From assembly GCA_018136815.1 (NCBI GenBank), contig CM030937.1:3771820-3835819 (forward strand): DNA of 64,000 bases, given 5' to 3'. This DNA comes from Isochrysis galbana. Lineage: Eukaryota > Haptophyta > Isochrysidales > Isochrysidaceae. The position numbers and the translations under genes were made by a program. Below are positions 49,841 through 60,064 of the stretch, in pieces (the stretch's first letter is position 1; every line of letters begins with the position of its first letter). The notes under the pieces were generated by a model. It was not told where the DNA came from and made no database searches. It saw nothing but the letters and a program-made list of their open reading frames with translations.

Positions 49841-50773
49841 AACTACAAAGTAAAGGAGGCAAAAGGGGATGCATGAATGTGTGTGAGGGGCGACTAGACA
49901 TGCAGCTGGTTGTGACATGGCGCCGCCTTCAGCACCCTAATTCATTGGGAACCTTTTGAGAGTGTGTGCGGGCTGTGTGGTAGTCGCACTGCAGCCTCAA
50001 CTCGCTACCCGGGCTCGACGAGAAATGGGCAAAAGCCAAGCTTTAGGGTCGGATCTCGCACCTGTGAGATGGCACAATTCCCACTGCGGCAGGAAACGTG
50101 GCAGGGACTTTACACCTCACCAAAATGACGTTGTGTGGCGGTGGCAGGCGGAGGCAGGTGGGCTGCGGGTGGTGAGATGTGGACGCCTCCGCTCCCATCT
50201 GAGGTGGAGTGTGGAGTCGCAGAGTGGCTGTGTGCGGGTGGACCGGAGCAGTAACTTACTAGGAGCTGAGGAGAGCACGGAAGCATACAGAGGATGAGCT
50301 AGGCGGCACTGCGCCTGGAAGAGACTTGGGGCTGGACAGCAGCCCTGCATGCCGCCCCCACACATAGCACCAACACCGCGCACGCAAGATAACAATAATA
50401 AAACATCTGAGCGTTAGTACTTAGTACCACTACCACTACTGCGCCACTAGCCACTAGCACTAGCCCGGTACTATCACGACACCCCTCAGCGCATATGCCC
50501 GTACACCTTGACGCGTGCTGCCGCCTCAGACACACACACACATGTATCCCTTCGAATCTCCCCCCCACGCAGACCCCCGGTTCCCATTAGCATTGTAACT
50601 CCCCACAAAAGTTACAGTGATAGGGCGGTCAAACACCGATTGATCTATATCTATAACTACTAACATGTGGGGGGGGGGGCTGCATTTTTCGACCGTCCCC
50701 CCAAGCCCACAAAAAAACTCCCGGGGGGCTCACCTGCCGCAACGAAAAATTTCCGAGGAAAATGGTGGGTTTT
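49841..50773. other. Intergenic, no supported gene
   Basis: GC-rich without a convincing frame. A run of about 11 G lies near 50669. Confidence 0.5.
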
Positions 50774-50955
50774 AAAGTCGCGTTCCGTCAAAAGTGGGCC
50801 AGGTGATTTTTTTGTCATCCATATACTCTTGTTTTCTTTTTAGGTAGCCACACTAATATTAGTGGTACAAAGCTAATCACGCTCCCCCCCCCCTCTCAAC
50901 ACGCGGTAACTCCCAGCTACGCGGGCTGAGTTTTCATCTTCTTCGTCTTTTTCTC
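50774..50955 (+). repeat. R3a repeat, copy overlapping a gene remnant
   Basis: Head AAGTCGCGTTCCGTCAAAAG and tail GCTGAGTTTTCATCTTCTTC match the copy at 30921-31060, but the interior differs. The tail overlaps the last codons of the minus-strand frame at 50917-51321. Confidence 0.7.
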
Positions 50956-51590
50956 ACATCCCTCTTCCTCGATCCTATTGTCGATGTCGTTCTGCTGGCA
51001 GGCGACGGTGTCGCTTGGCTGCTCTTGGGTGGCGAGGTCCGTGACACGTGCGAGGACGGCCTTCTTGTTCTCCATGTAGAGTTTGCCAGCTGCTCGGTGC
51101 ACTTGCTCCATGGGATTCGTTTCAGCGTACGCGACCGCCATGATGTATTCCATGCAGAGGTACGCGACGGCGGCCTCGTCTCCAATGTACTTGGTCTTGG
51201 GGATCCTGTCGTACTCGTTGGAGTAGTCGCCGACGAGCATGAGGGTTGCCTTGCACCAACGGCCCATGTATGGCTTGATGAGTGCCCACATCGACGGGTA
51301 GCGTTCCTTGGCCAGATCCACGCGGAAGTCTCCACATCCACGGCCCTATGCCAGAGGCTGTGACGAGCAGCATCGCCAGGATGGCGCCGCTCATGCCCTC
51401 CTCCATGTGTTCGCAGAACCTGAAGGCTGGGCTGCGGACCTCCTCGTAGGTGCGGTGACCGAGTCGCTTGGCGATGAAGACAAAGTACTGGCCCATGTCG
51501 AAGGAGCGAGGGTTGTGGAGGAGGAAGAGGAGAGTGAAGCGGGGGAAGGAAGTCTGGGAGGAGGACCCCGGAGTTTCGCCAGATGCGTGT
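50917..51590 (-). pseudogene. Frameshifted remnant of an unrecognised gene
   Basis: The first part is readable from about 51590 (SSQTSFPRFTLLFLLHNPRS, then DMGQYFVFIAKRLGH and ILAMLLVTASGIGPWMW). Near 51325 the protein-like signal shifts by one frame and continues as DLAKERYPSMWALIKPYMGR, YIGDEAAVAYLCMEYIMAVA and a charged tail KKTKKMKTQPA. Together about 210 residues. The C-terminal residues are encoded by the R3 tail, so the original end was replaced. No family was recognised. One hydrophobic segment (GAILAMLLVTASGIGPW) could span a membrane. A real intron at the shift is possible but no GT...AG pair is obvious. Confidence 0.45.
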
Positions 51591-51591
51591 G

Positions 51592-52080
51592 GATCGGTCC
51601 CCCCGCGGGGGCGCCGTGCGTGTGCATGGAAGTTTCCGCACGTCGTCACGGATGCGCATAAAGGGTTTCGGCAGGCGCACGCCGTGCGCATGATGAGTGG
51701 CAATCACACATCGGTCCCCCCGCGGGGGCGCCGTGCGTGTGCATGGAAGTTTCCGCACGCCGTCACCGTCACGGATGCGCATAAAGGGTGCACAATGTGA
51801 TTGCAAGTCATCACACGTGCTGCGTAAAGAAAAATCTCTCATACGGCTAGTTTACGTAGTTGTGGGCCGCAGGGGGTACGCGGAGGGAACGAGTTGACAT
51901 GCGCACGCACGGCGTCTCCGCGGGGGGACCGATGCACATCGCGCCGTGCCCATGCACGGCGTGCACCGATGTGACTGCAAGTCATCACAGGTGCTCCGTG
52001 CGCAATATCTCTTAAACCGTGTGTTTATGTAGTTGTCGGCCTTAGAGGAAACGCAGAGGAAAAGCCTTGACACGGCGTCC
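51592..52080. repeat. Tandem direct repeats
   Basis: An ~80-bp block (CATGGAAGTTTCCGCACG, ATGCGCATAAAGGGT) is present at 51592-51670 and 51711-51790. A second, diverged pair (TGCAAGTCATCACACGTGCT to GTTGACATGCGCACG) lies at 51800-51905 and 51970-52080. Unit arrangement suggests successive duplications. Confidence 0.7.
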
Positions 52081-52104
52081 CCCTCGGGGCGCGGGGGAAA
52101 GCAG

Positions 52105-52225
52105 AGAAAAAAGTTGTTATGCTAGTCTTCATTTAATTTCAAAATACTGCTCTATTTACAACTGTGGACATTTGATCGCTCAATTCGACTGATGTCCCAC
52201 AATTGACGGAACGACACCTTACCGC
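52105..52225 (-). repeat. R3b repeat, copy 4 (inverted)
   Basis: CTGTGGACATTTGATCGCTC then AATTCGACTGATGTCCCACA and ATTGACGGAACGACACC is the exact reverse of the 14786-14860 block with very few differences. Confidence 0.75.
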
Positions 52226-52254
52226 CCCCCCTCGCCCCCCCTGCCTCTGCCTAG

Positions 52255-52478
52255 CCCGGTTCGGCAGAAGCTCATGCATCTAGCCCGTGCTTCCATAATT
52301 TGTCACAAAGCTTTGCTCGCGTTCAAGTAGTTCAGTATCCACTTGGCTTGAAGGGCTTTCACGAGGGACGGCCAATGCAGGAGTCCAATCCCCATCGTCC
52401 TAGTTGCGCTCTTGCTGTGCGATATGGCGTAGTCTGGGAATTTTACCCACTTGGTCTGTCTCCTCTCTTTCAACGGAA
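52255..52478 (-). pseudogene. LINE fragment
   Basis: The minus strand encodes TKWVKFPDYAISHSKSATRT then MGIGLLHWPSLVKALQAKWI and LNYLNASKAL, matching LINE residues between the reverse transcriptase and the zinc knuckle. Both ends are cut: R2-type sequence starts at about 52485. Confidence 0.8.
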
Positions 52479-52489
52479 CGCGACCTTCC

Positions 52490-52870
52490 AGGAGCCTCCT
52501 GGGGATGCCAGTGGGCAGCTGCAGGCCTGCTGCATGCCTGCCGCAGGCGCGCCATCGCGCGTGCCGCAAGAGAGGGGAGAGAGAGCGCGGAGAAGGGGGT
52601 GGGCGTGAGCGAGAGGTCCGCCCACTGAAAAATATGTAAGTCCCGGGCTTGTTTACAGGATACGTCGGGGCACCGAGGCCGAGGCCGCCGCCAACCCGGT
52701 AGACGTAGGAAGAAGGGGGGAACGAATCACCGAGGGGAGGGGGGGGGGGGGGGGGGGCACCGGACCATATCAAAGCCCTTTACCCCTATCTATCCCGCTA
52801 GTAGTGCACGGGGGGAACCGCTTGATGGCGGGCGGGGAAAGGGCCGGGGGAGTGGGGTGTAGCGAGAAGC
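52490..52870 (+). repeat. R2 repeat, plus-strand copy
   Basis: Contains GCCGCAGGCGCGCCATCGCG, GTAAGTCCCGGGCTTGTTTA, a run of about 20 G at 52738-52757 and ATATCAAAGCCCTTTACCCC. Its 3' terminus is degenerate and lacks the AATATTAAAA/T-tail. Confidence 0.7.
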
Positions 52871-53468
52871 GAAAGTGTGCTGCGTGAAAGTAGTGGGTCC
52901 ACCACGGCTGCGTGTGCGGTGGTAGGGGGAGGAGACGGGATTTACAGCGCGTCCCCATTGGTGTGCGGACACTTTTGGGCCGCGAGCGCGCAGGCGTAGC
53001 GCAGCAGCGCGAGCGTGCAGCGACCAGCGCATTATGTCGCAGTGCGCTCGAAGAGGAGGGAGCATTCGACGCCAAGAATAGCATCTAGCGCACACACCGC
53101 GGGTACAGATAGATGGATTGTCGATGGCCGCTTGCGACTGCGCTGCGGGCATACCGTAGACGGATACATCAGCCCTCACCAAATTATCGTTACGGCCTAC
53201 GTACACAGCACTACATTGCGCCAAGGACACACCACCGCCGACCCAAGGGCCTAGATTTCCACGTTGTGCACGACGTGGGCAACATTTAGACTATGTGAAG
53301 GCGATGCGACACGTCTCAAGCGTTGAAAAGACGTTTTGGAATGTTCTCTCTTTCCTACATCACAGCTCGAGCCCTTCTCGTCTCATGTGCCCCCAATGTT
53401 GAAGAGTGCGAGGAGAGGCTGGGACACATCCCGCTCGGCGAGTGATGGGCCGGCCCGTCTCCTCCGGC
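52871..53468. other. Intergenic, up to gap
   Basis: No supported gene. Frames on both strands lack motifs. Confidence 0.45.
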
Positions 53469-53568
53469 NNNNNNNNNNNNNNNNNNNNNNNNNNNNNNNN
53501 NNNNNNNNNNNNNNNNNNNNNNNNNNNNNNNNNNNNNNNNNNNNNNNNNNNNNNNNNNNNNNNNNNNN
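53469..53568. other. Assembly gap, 100 N
   Basis: 100-N filler. It cuts the 3' end of the glycosyltransferase gene at 53569-54488. Confidence 0.99.
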
Positions 53569-54488
53569 GGCAGCAGTCCAGGATGAAGTACAATCTTCAC
53601 TGCATCTGGATGTGAGGCGTAGTGGAAGCGCTTTCGCCGCTTCCAGAAAGCTCGCAGTCGGTGCTCATCACCTGGATACTTGCGGCATATGTTGATGGAG
53701 TCCACATAGAAATCAAAGGGAATGGTACTCATCTTCCGTTGCAGTGATGCATAGTGCATGAACTTGTCGCGCCAGCGCGAGTATGGACATGACTCGAAAT
53801 GGAGCACCATAGCGCTTTCGTGTGGAACACCCCACTCCTCACCAGTGAAGCGATGGCACCCGCAAGCTTCAGCCGCACCGACACGGCCAGCTGATTTCCC
53901 ATTGACGTAGCATAAGAAGAGGTCATCGTCCATACAAAACCGCGAGATGGTCGTAAAATCTGAGCCTTCATGATCAGGGATTGCCTCCACATTGGCAATG
54001 ACGAGGCAATCCGCTGTTGTAGGAATCTGTGACACCAGGGAAAGGCGGGCAAATGAGTGCGTGTGGATTTTTGCATCGGCCAACCTAAAGGAGGGATCGT
54101 CCACCGGCGAAGGCCACACCTGTCGCACGATGGACTCCCACGGCTCCACGAAATGCAGTAGCTCGTCATCGTCGACATGAAAGAGCCACCCAATGCCCAA
54201 CTCATCGCACGCAATCAGTGCTTTATTCACATGCGCAACTTGGCGGTCGATGATTGAGTCGTACGGGTTGCGTTCCATGTCTGTCGCTGAGACTGTCACA
54301 AAATCGGTGTGCGCCAAGCAGTACTCTATTACTTCCGGCGTATTCTCAACGGCGAGAAAGACATGGACAGCGCCGAGCCTCCGATAGTACTCGAGCCAGC
54401 GGCCGAACTTGTGCGGCTGCCGCGTGACTGTCGCGATCGCAAAGCTCTCCGTCACTCCCGTGGCTCGCTTCGGCCGAGATCTGCTCAT
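53569..54488 (-). CDS. GT92/GT2-like glycosyltransferase, 3' end in gap
   Basis: 306 residues from ATG 54488 to the gap. ATVTRQPHKFGRWLEYYRRL followed by GAVHVFLAVENT matches the start of the GT92-type/PF13704 glycosyltransferase fold (W.EYH..LG..H...YDN). GWLFHVDDDELLHF at about residues 110-125 is the DxD metal-binding strand. Later blocks (GKSAGRVG, CGCHRFTG, VLHFESCPYSRWRDKF) are typical of this group. Such enzymes add hexoses to glycans. The acceptor cannot be predicted. No signal anchor is seen: the N-terminus (MSRSRPKRATG) is basic. Upstream in-frame sequence to 54608 is Gly/Glu-rich without another ATG. C-terminus missing. No intron seen. Confidence 0.75.
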
Positions 54489-55731
54489 GCTACACTCTCC
54501 AAGCGCACCGACTGATGGATACAAGACCTTGGGGGGCACGCGCTTCCGCTTCGGACCCGTATCCGTAGCGCTCTCCGTCCCTCCACCGCCGCCTCTCTCT
54601 TCCCCCACCCCCCCTCGCCCCTGACGTTGGCCCTGCCTCCCGCCCCTTCCCCTCGCCGCCGGCTGAGCTGAGCGTCTAGGGCGAATGGAAAAGCGCGGGA
54701 AGGGGGCGAGTGAGCTTCACAATTCTAAGATCTAAATGCTAAAGGATTTTTGGAGCACTCTGGGTCGGGAGCGACCCCCACGCGAGCGATCAGGCTTTGT
54801 TCTAGCTTTCTTTTTTTACCTTGGACTGTTCTGGTTTTGCTCCGCAAAACTAGGTTGCTCACGTGCATGTAACTGGAACGCTCAACTGCATAAAGCAAGA
54901 GTACTACCATGCTGAAACCAGTTCCAGTTCGCTCACTTGCCACTTGCCACTTGCCACTTGCCGACTGCAGCATGTGAGCCATCTTTAGCCCGGTCACTCA
55001 CTAGGGGGGTGCGGAGGGCACTGTTCCGGGTAGGGGGAGCGTCTCCATCTCCATACCATGCGACACGTTCTGTTCTTAGAACGTGTCTTCCCTCTCGGCA
55101 CCCCCGCTCTCTTCTCTCCCTCTTCTCTCCCTCTCCGCCCTGCGCGCGCAGTCCCAGTCCCAGCCGGGATCCCCCTCCCCCCTTCCTTTCCCTTCCTTTC
55201 ATGTGACCCCAGCCGTTCCCTTGTTTCCTTGGCCAGCGAGGTTCGGAGTTTCCCGCGCTCGCTGCTCCCTCCGCCCCTCCAGCGCCCCGATCCTTTCCCG
55301 TTCCATTCGTTTTCCCCCTCGTTCCTAGAGTTCCCACGCCCACGCCCACGCCCTCTCCCTCTCCCTTCCATTGTTCCCCCTCCTGGTTGGTCTTTTGTGT
55401 CTTGGCGCTCTCGCTCGGAAGCACCCCTCGTGCCTGTCCCTCGTGTGACCCTCCTCGCCCCGTCTGCGTCTGTCGTCATCTCCGCAAAGGCCTCATCCAT
55501 GCCATGTAACAAGGCCTCTCACAGCACCTTCGCACCACCATCACCCCCTTCTTCTCCCTTCACATGTGTCAACCCTCACACCCCAACCCAGAACGTTCGT
55601 CACCCCCCTATTTATATCCGTCCGCTCTTTTCTGCCGCCCACCGTCTCAACCGCAGCGCCGCCTCTCTCCCTCTGCTCTCCCTCTGCTTCTCGCTCCGTG
55701 ACGGAGAGCTTCCCTCTTGCCCCGCCCGTGC
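54489..55731. other. Divergent intergenic region
   Basis: Lies between two divergent genes and probably holds both promoters. Contents: (TTGCCAC)x4 tandem at 54937-54962, an AT-richer patch at 54720-54900, and long C/T-rich tracts (55085-55420, 55590-55700) on the plus strand. No supported gene. Confidence 0.5.
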
Positions 55732-56946
55732 ATGTCATCCGAGCCGTCCGCCGAGCCGTCGGCTGAGTCTTATCTCGCGGCGGGCTCCACAGCCAGCGCG
55801 CGTGCTCTACGGCGCAAGGCGGCTAGCCGGCAGGGAGTCGCACCAGAGCCGAGCGCCATGCCGCCGCAGCTCCCCTCTGAGCCGCAGGACCGGCGGCGGC
55901 AGCAGGTGAGCTGCGAGCCGGGCTTGCTCACCGCGTCCCCCATTCCCCCATGTCGTACCTCCGTCGGTGGCGGCACCGTCGCCTCGCGCATACCTGCGGC
56001 GCGTGGAGGCAAACTCCTTGAGGCTGAGCGCAAGCTGCTGCTGACAAGTGTTGACCTCGATAAAGGAGACCTCTTTCCGCCCTCACGCCGGCCCGAGTCA
56101 ATTGCACCCTCTTCGCGCGCGCCAGTCCTTAACGTGGCCAACGACCAGTACGTCGAGCTCGCGAGCACGCGCCGCTTCAAGAAGCTGGCCGCGGCCGCCG
56201 CGGCAGAGCAAGCTGAGGAGCACCGACGCCAGATCGAGGCGGGATCGACGCCTGGCGCGGGCGCGCAGGTTGCCATGGGCACGATGGGGGCGTGCATCTT
56301 CGCCGCCCAAGGAATACTCGCTGGCATTTCGGTGATGCAGATCCTCATGGTGCCGCCCGCAAGTGTGAACGAGATCTCCCTCCACTTGGCCTACGCACCC
56401 CTCGCTGTGAGCATCCAGTCGGCTGTGTTGTTCCTCTCGCTTGTCTCTTTCATTGGCGCTGCCGACGTCTTTGCGTTCGACGCCCGTGGGGCCCGCTACA
56501 CCACCGGGATTGCTGTGGCTAGCTACGCCTTTGCCATCCTCATGCTGGCGTTCGAGCTGCCGCTCGACTTCTCACTCCAAGCGGCCATCGACTTGCGGCG
56601 CATGGCCATTGCCGACCACCTTGCAGCAGCGGACGGTGTCCCCGAAAACTTCTTTTCCCCACTCGGCAACACGACCTGGTTCCAGTTCCCCCCCGACATC
56701 GCTCCCGAGGACGCGCCATGGTCGATGTTTGATTTTGAAGTGGAGAAGGGGTCGACGCTCACGTCGACACGCATCTCACACTCAACGGTCTCTGTATGGT
56801 ATGCGCTCATCATTGTGCGCACAATCGCTGTGGTGCTCGCGTGGCTCGCGCTGTCGCTACATGCTTCTGCGAGGCCATATCTGCTCCCGCCATTCCCAGA
56901 CATACGTGGGAGCATGTCAGAGTCGCGTCCACTCACGAGCGGCTGA
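55732..56946 (+). CDS. TMEM237-like four-pass membrane protein
   Basis: 404 residues from ATG 55732. The first ~175 are polar and Ala/Arg/Ser-rich, with a helical charged stretch (RRFKKLAAAAAAEQAEEHRR). Four hydrophobic segments follow: ACIFAAQGILAGISVMQILM, SIQSAVLFLSLVSFIGAADV, IAVASYAFAILMLAFELPLD and VWYALIIVRTIAVVLAWLAL. The order, the AQG.LAG pattern in TM1 and the QS..(L/F)..L..(V/I) pattern in TM2 recall TMEM237, a ciliary transition-zone protein that gates entry into the cilium. That fits a flagellated organism and the dynein nearby. The long disordered N-terminus is also usual there. A GTGAGC at 55906 could be a donor, but no acceptor is apparent, so I leave the frame unspliced. Family assignment is by motif and topology only. 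Confidence 0.55.
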   Translation: MSSEPSAEPSAESYLAAGSTASARALRRKAASRQGVAPEPSAMPPQLPSEPQDRRRQQVSCEPGLLTASPIPPCRTSVGGGTVASRIPAARGGKLLEAERKLLLTSVDLDKGDLFPPSRRPESIAPSSRAPVLNVANDQYVELASTRRFKKLAAAAAAEQAEEHRRQIEAGSTPGAGAQVAMGTMGACIFAAQGILAGISVMQILMVPPASVNEISLHLAYAPLAVSIQSAVLFLSLVSFIGAADVFAFDARGARYTTGIAVASYAFAILMLAFELPLDFSLQAAIDLRRMAIADHLAAADGVPENFFSPLGNTTWFQFPPDIAPEDAPWSMFDFEVEKGSTLTSTRISHSTVSVWYALIIVRTIAVVLAWLALSLHASARPYLLPPFPDIRGSMSESRPLTSG

Positions 56947-57638
56947 TGTTGAGATCTGAAGCCTTCGATGTGTGAGCCATGTGCCAATGTGACTTCTTCG
57001 TGGACTTTGTTGCGGACATGTGCGGCTTAGGGGTGTGCAGATGTTCCTCTAGGCGGTGTGCAGTGGATTGTGCTTTCTCTGAGGCGAATTTGCCGAGGAT
57101 GAGACCCCCTTGCACAGAGTTGCAAGTTTAACGTACGACACCTATGCCGACCATTAACCACTGTTGTTGCGTGGTGCTCACTGCCTTGGACGTTATTGAT
57201 CGGGGAATCGAGTGTTTAGCTCTGGAAGCGAAAGGGTAGGCAGCGGCTCGAGCTGGAAGGAGGCAAGTAGTCCAGCACTTGACGAGCGGACGAGGGGTGC
57301 AAGTTCAAGGATTACACTGCTGTTGTATCACGACAAGACTTGAAATTCAGGAGGGAAAATCTTCTTGAGTCAAGATGAACTCTGTATGTTTGCTTGGTTG
57401 ACGTCTTGGTGTCGAGGGCACAACTAAGTTTATACTTGGCGCGATGGAGGGCGGTGCCGCTCTGTTGTCTGTTGTATTCAAGCCTTTTGGCATGAATATT
57501 TTGCCATGAACACGAGCCTTCTTGATTATATACCGTCTTCTATGTGTGTCGTGGTCACGCTAGGCATGCAGCAGATTCGGATTCTTCCTGCGGCTCTGGG
57601 CTCAAGTTCCAGTTCGCCGATTTTCATCTCGAAATTCA
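56947..57638. other. Intergenic with an R1 head
   Basis: No supported gene. AACTAAGTTTATACTTGGCG at 57422 is an isolated copy of the R1 start, about 215 bp before a full R1 unit. Confidence 0.55.
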
Positions 57639-57845
57639 ACTAAGTTTATACTTGGTTCGCCCATGGGGGGGGCACGAGCCCCCCCCTCTCTCCACTCCTC
57701 CCCTGCCATGGGGGAGGAACCACTCATGCTCCTGGCATGCCTGATGGCTTGCCAGGAGCAGACAGCCCTACTGACCCACTCTCTCCCTGGCAGGCTCGCC
57801 TGCCTCGCGCGTCCTGGCCAGTCGTGGCCAGCCCCAGCCCATCGC
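57639..57845 (+). repeat. R1 repeat, copy 3
   Basis: AACTAAGTTTATACTTGGTT, then GGGGGGGCACGAGCCCCCCC and CTCCTGGCATGCCTGATGGC. The best-preserved match to 43267-43465. Confidence 0.8.
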
Positions 57846-58095
57846 TCCAACCCCCCCTCCCCCCCCTGGTCGACAGGCAGACAGGTGCATCGTGGGCCCC
57901 CCCAGAGGCTCGGGAGCGCCAGCGAGGGAGAGGCAGGGGAGGCCAGGGCCCAGCCCCAGCCTCCTCTGCCCCCTGAGCTGGCCTCCAGGAGCCTCCAGGG
58001 GCCGCCAGAGGGCAGCGGGAGGCCTGCCGCAGGCGCGCCATCGCGCGTGCCGCAGGAGAGGGGGGAGAGAGCGCGGAGAAGGGGGTGGGCGGGTG
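57846..58095 (+). repeat. R1-linked block continuing into R2-type 5' sequence
   Basis: GCGCCAGCGAGGGAGAGGCA (57917) is shared with 43648. GCCGCAGGCGCGCCATCGCG (about 58026) with GAGAGAGCGCGGAGAAGGGG is shared with 52540 and, inverted, 31890-31950. R1 and R2 pieces are therefore joined in different orders at different loci. Confidence 0.65.
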
Positions 58096-58800
58096 GTGCC
58101 TCAGACGGGCGACCGACTGCCCCACTTCATCGCCGAGGGATCCTCCAAGGCCAAGGTTGCCGAGCTGGCCGAGGACCCCGAGTGGGGGCGGCAGCACGGT
58201 ATACATACGGCCCAATCGGCTGCACTACGTCACACACCAGCTAATCAACCCAATCACGGCGTTCACAGAAGCGCTCGGCGACGAGATACGCGCCGAAGTG
58301 GCCCGTCTCTTCCGCGAGGCGGTGACTTCGCTTACGCTTCAACAAGAGGGATTGTGCCGCCTGACCGATTGTGGAATCGGTGCAGAGAGTGGAGGTGGAG
58401 GCGGCAATGAGCCGCCACGTCCGCCCATGCCCGATCAATCCAGGCTGCGCAAGCGGGTGGCCAAGCGACCTTTGCCGCGGCCGAGCCGCGCCAGAGCAGA
58501 GAAGACTCGATGAAATTCCCATGGGCGCCGAGATGCTCCCAAGGTTCAAGATGTGGATATGCTTGTCGTGCGTTTTTGAACGAAATTGGAGTTGATGGCA
58601 AAGATAGAAGATAGCACGCTAAACGGTTAATGGCAAAGGAACCAAATGAGAAACTTTACCTTCGAAGGTGTGAGACGAACGATCTAAGTGGGTCTAATGG
58701 GTGGAATCCTCTCGTTCGATTATTGGCATCAATGCCATCGTCTCTTGTGTAGGTGTAGGGATAATAAGAAGCAATCTTCATGACTGACCTGGACTTGGAC
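58096..58800 (+). other. Possible gene fragment (58190-58400), otherwise non-coding
   Basis: A plus-strand frame contains a protein-like stretch (STVYIRPNRLHYVTHQLINP then ITAFTEALGDEIRAEVARLF) that ends in low-complexity Gly/Arg sequence and a stop at 58513. It could be a retroelement or host gene remnant. No family recognised. Confidence 0.3.
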
Positions 58801-58975
58801 CCAGGTGGTAAATAGTAGCTATCCTTTTTTTGGTTTGCACCGGGTATGGGAGCCATGTGCCCAGGGGGGAAATAGTAGCTATCATTTTTTGGGTTTGCAC
58901 CGGGTATAGGAACCATGTGCCCAGGGGGGAGTTTGGTTGGATTTGCACCGGGTATAACCATGTACCCAGGCAGGG
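58801..58975 (+). repeat. 60-bp tandem repeat, three units
   Basis: Units at 58801-58860, 58861-58920 and a shortened one at 58921-58975. Shared words: AAATAGTAGCTATC, TTTGCACCGGGTAT and CCATGTGCCCAGG. A fourth, weak half unit may extend to 59030. Confidence 0.85.
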
Positions 58976-59223
58976 GCTACATACATCGGGGCCATCCTTT
59001 TTAGGTGTTGAACCGGATACGACTCCATGATTGGGTCCCATTTTACGCGGAACAGGCCTACGAGACTTCCTTGTCTGGCGGAACGTTGCCTGAGGGCCCG
59101 GTGTTGTATTCAGCGATGAAAGCCAATCACCAACGGTATTATTTAGGTGTAATTGTTTATATGCATTTCTTCTTTTACATCTGTTTAAAAATTCATTAAT
59201 CGGTAGTTGGATGAATTTTTTTA
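58976..59223. other. AT-rich spacer
   Basis: No gene seen. Start of the AT-richer segment that continues to about 61.8 kb. Confidence 0.4.
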
Positions 59224-59421
59224 TCATTTTGATTCATAATGAGGCTGTGACGGATCCGAGGTTACCACTGCCTCGGATGGGAACGGAGGGAACGGAAGGG
59301 AAGCGGCGAGAGGCGCGGCGGAAGTTGGGGGGTGGCCAATGACGGGCTGGACCACCTCCTCAGCAGAGAAAGGCGGGAGGACGGGCTTGGGCGAGGGCGA
59401 GCGCGACGACGGAGCGGACAT
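59224..59421 (-). CDS. Short Pro/Ser-rich N-terminal fragment, paralogous to the window-end gene
   Basis: 65 residues from ATG 59421. MSAPSSRSPSPKPVLPPFSA aligns with MSLSPPSSPSLKPACPPSSA at 63909, and the upstream strands share TCGTCGCTCTCG-type sequence. It is probably a duplicated 5' exon whose downstream part was lost or replaced by the AT-rich spacer. Function unknown. Confidence 0.35.
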   Translation of the reverse strand: MSAPSSRSPSPKPVLPPFSAEEVVQPVIGHPPTSAAPLAASLPFPPFPSEAVVTSDPSQPHYESK

Positions 59422-60064
59422 GGCTGGGCGGATCGGGATGGATAGGCTGGGGCTGAGGGATTGGAGAGGTTTGGTATTGAGGTAGTGTTGAGAACGAGGG
59501 ACGAGAACGGGAACGAGAACGAGGACGAGAGCGACGAACGAAGAACGACAGACGACAGACGGCTAGGGGCCGATGGACCGACGAGATGACACTACACTCA
59601 CATCAACACTCTCCACACTAACGTATCCCTATCACGGAACGCACAGGAACCCGCTGGCAGATCGAACAAGGAAGAGAATGCCGACAAGAGAGCGACGGGG
59701 CGACGGACGATCCGACGGGGCGACAGTTACGCACAGGAATAAGGAGGGAATCTTTCGAAAACCCTTAAGTGATTTGATGAAGACCGAAGTAAAATAGCGC
59801 CACGATATAATCCAACGGCCAACACCTGAGGGGGAATCAGGGTCACACATGGGGGCGGTTCCTTGCACCGGCGATACCTGATCGCGCGACTTAGCCTAAA
59901 ACGCGAGGAGCACGCAAGGAGGTAAGCCAGGTGAGGGGCAAGCAGGCGACAAAGGAGGCGATAAAGGAGGCGAGGGCAACAAGGGCGAATGGACGAATGT
60001 AGGACACTACGACGGTGACTCGTGGCTAGCCTGCAAGGAGGGAACATAGAAACGCAAACAACTT
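59422..60064. other. Intergenic, probable 5' region of the 59.4-kb fragment
   Basis: GA-rich on the plus strand (GAACGAGAACGAGGACGAGA near 59515). No supported gene. Confidence 0.4.

Noticed and set aside
55906..56011. Intron in the TMEM237-like gene from GTGAGC
   Set aside because: No pyrimidine-rich AG acceptor at a plausible distance, and the unspliced frame remains open.
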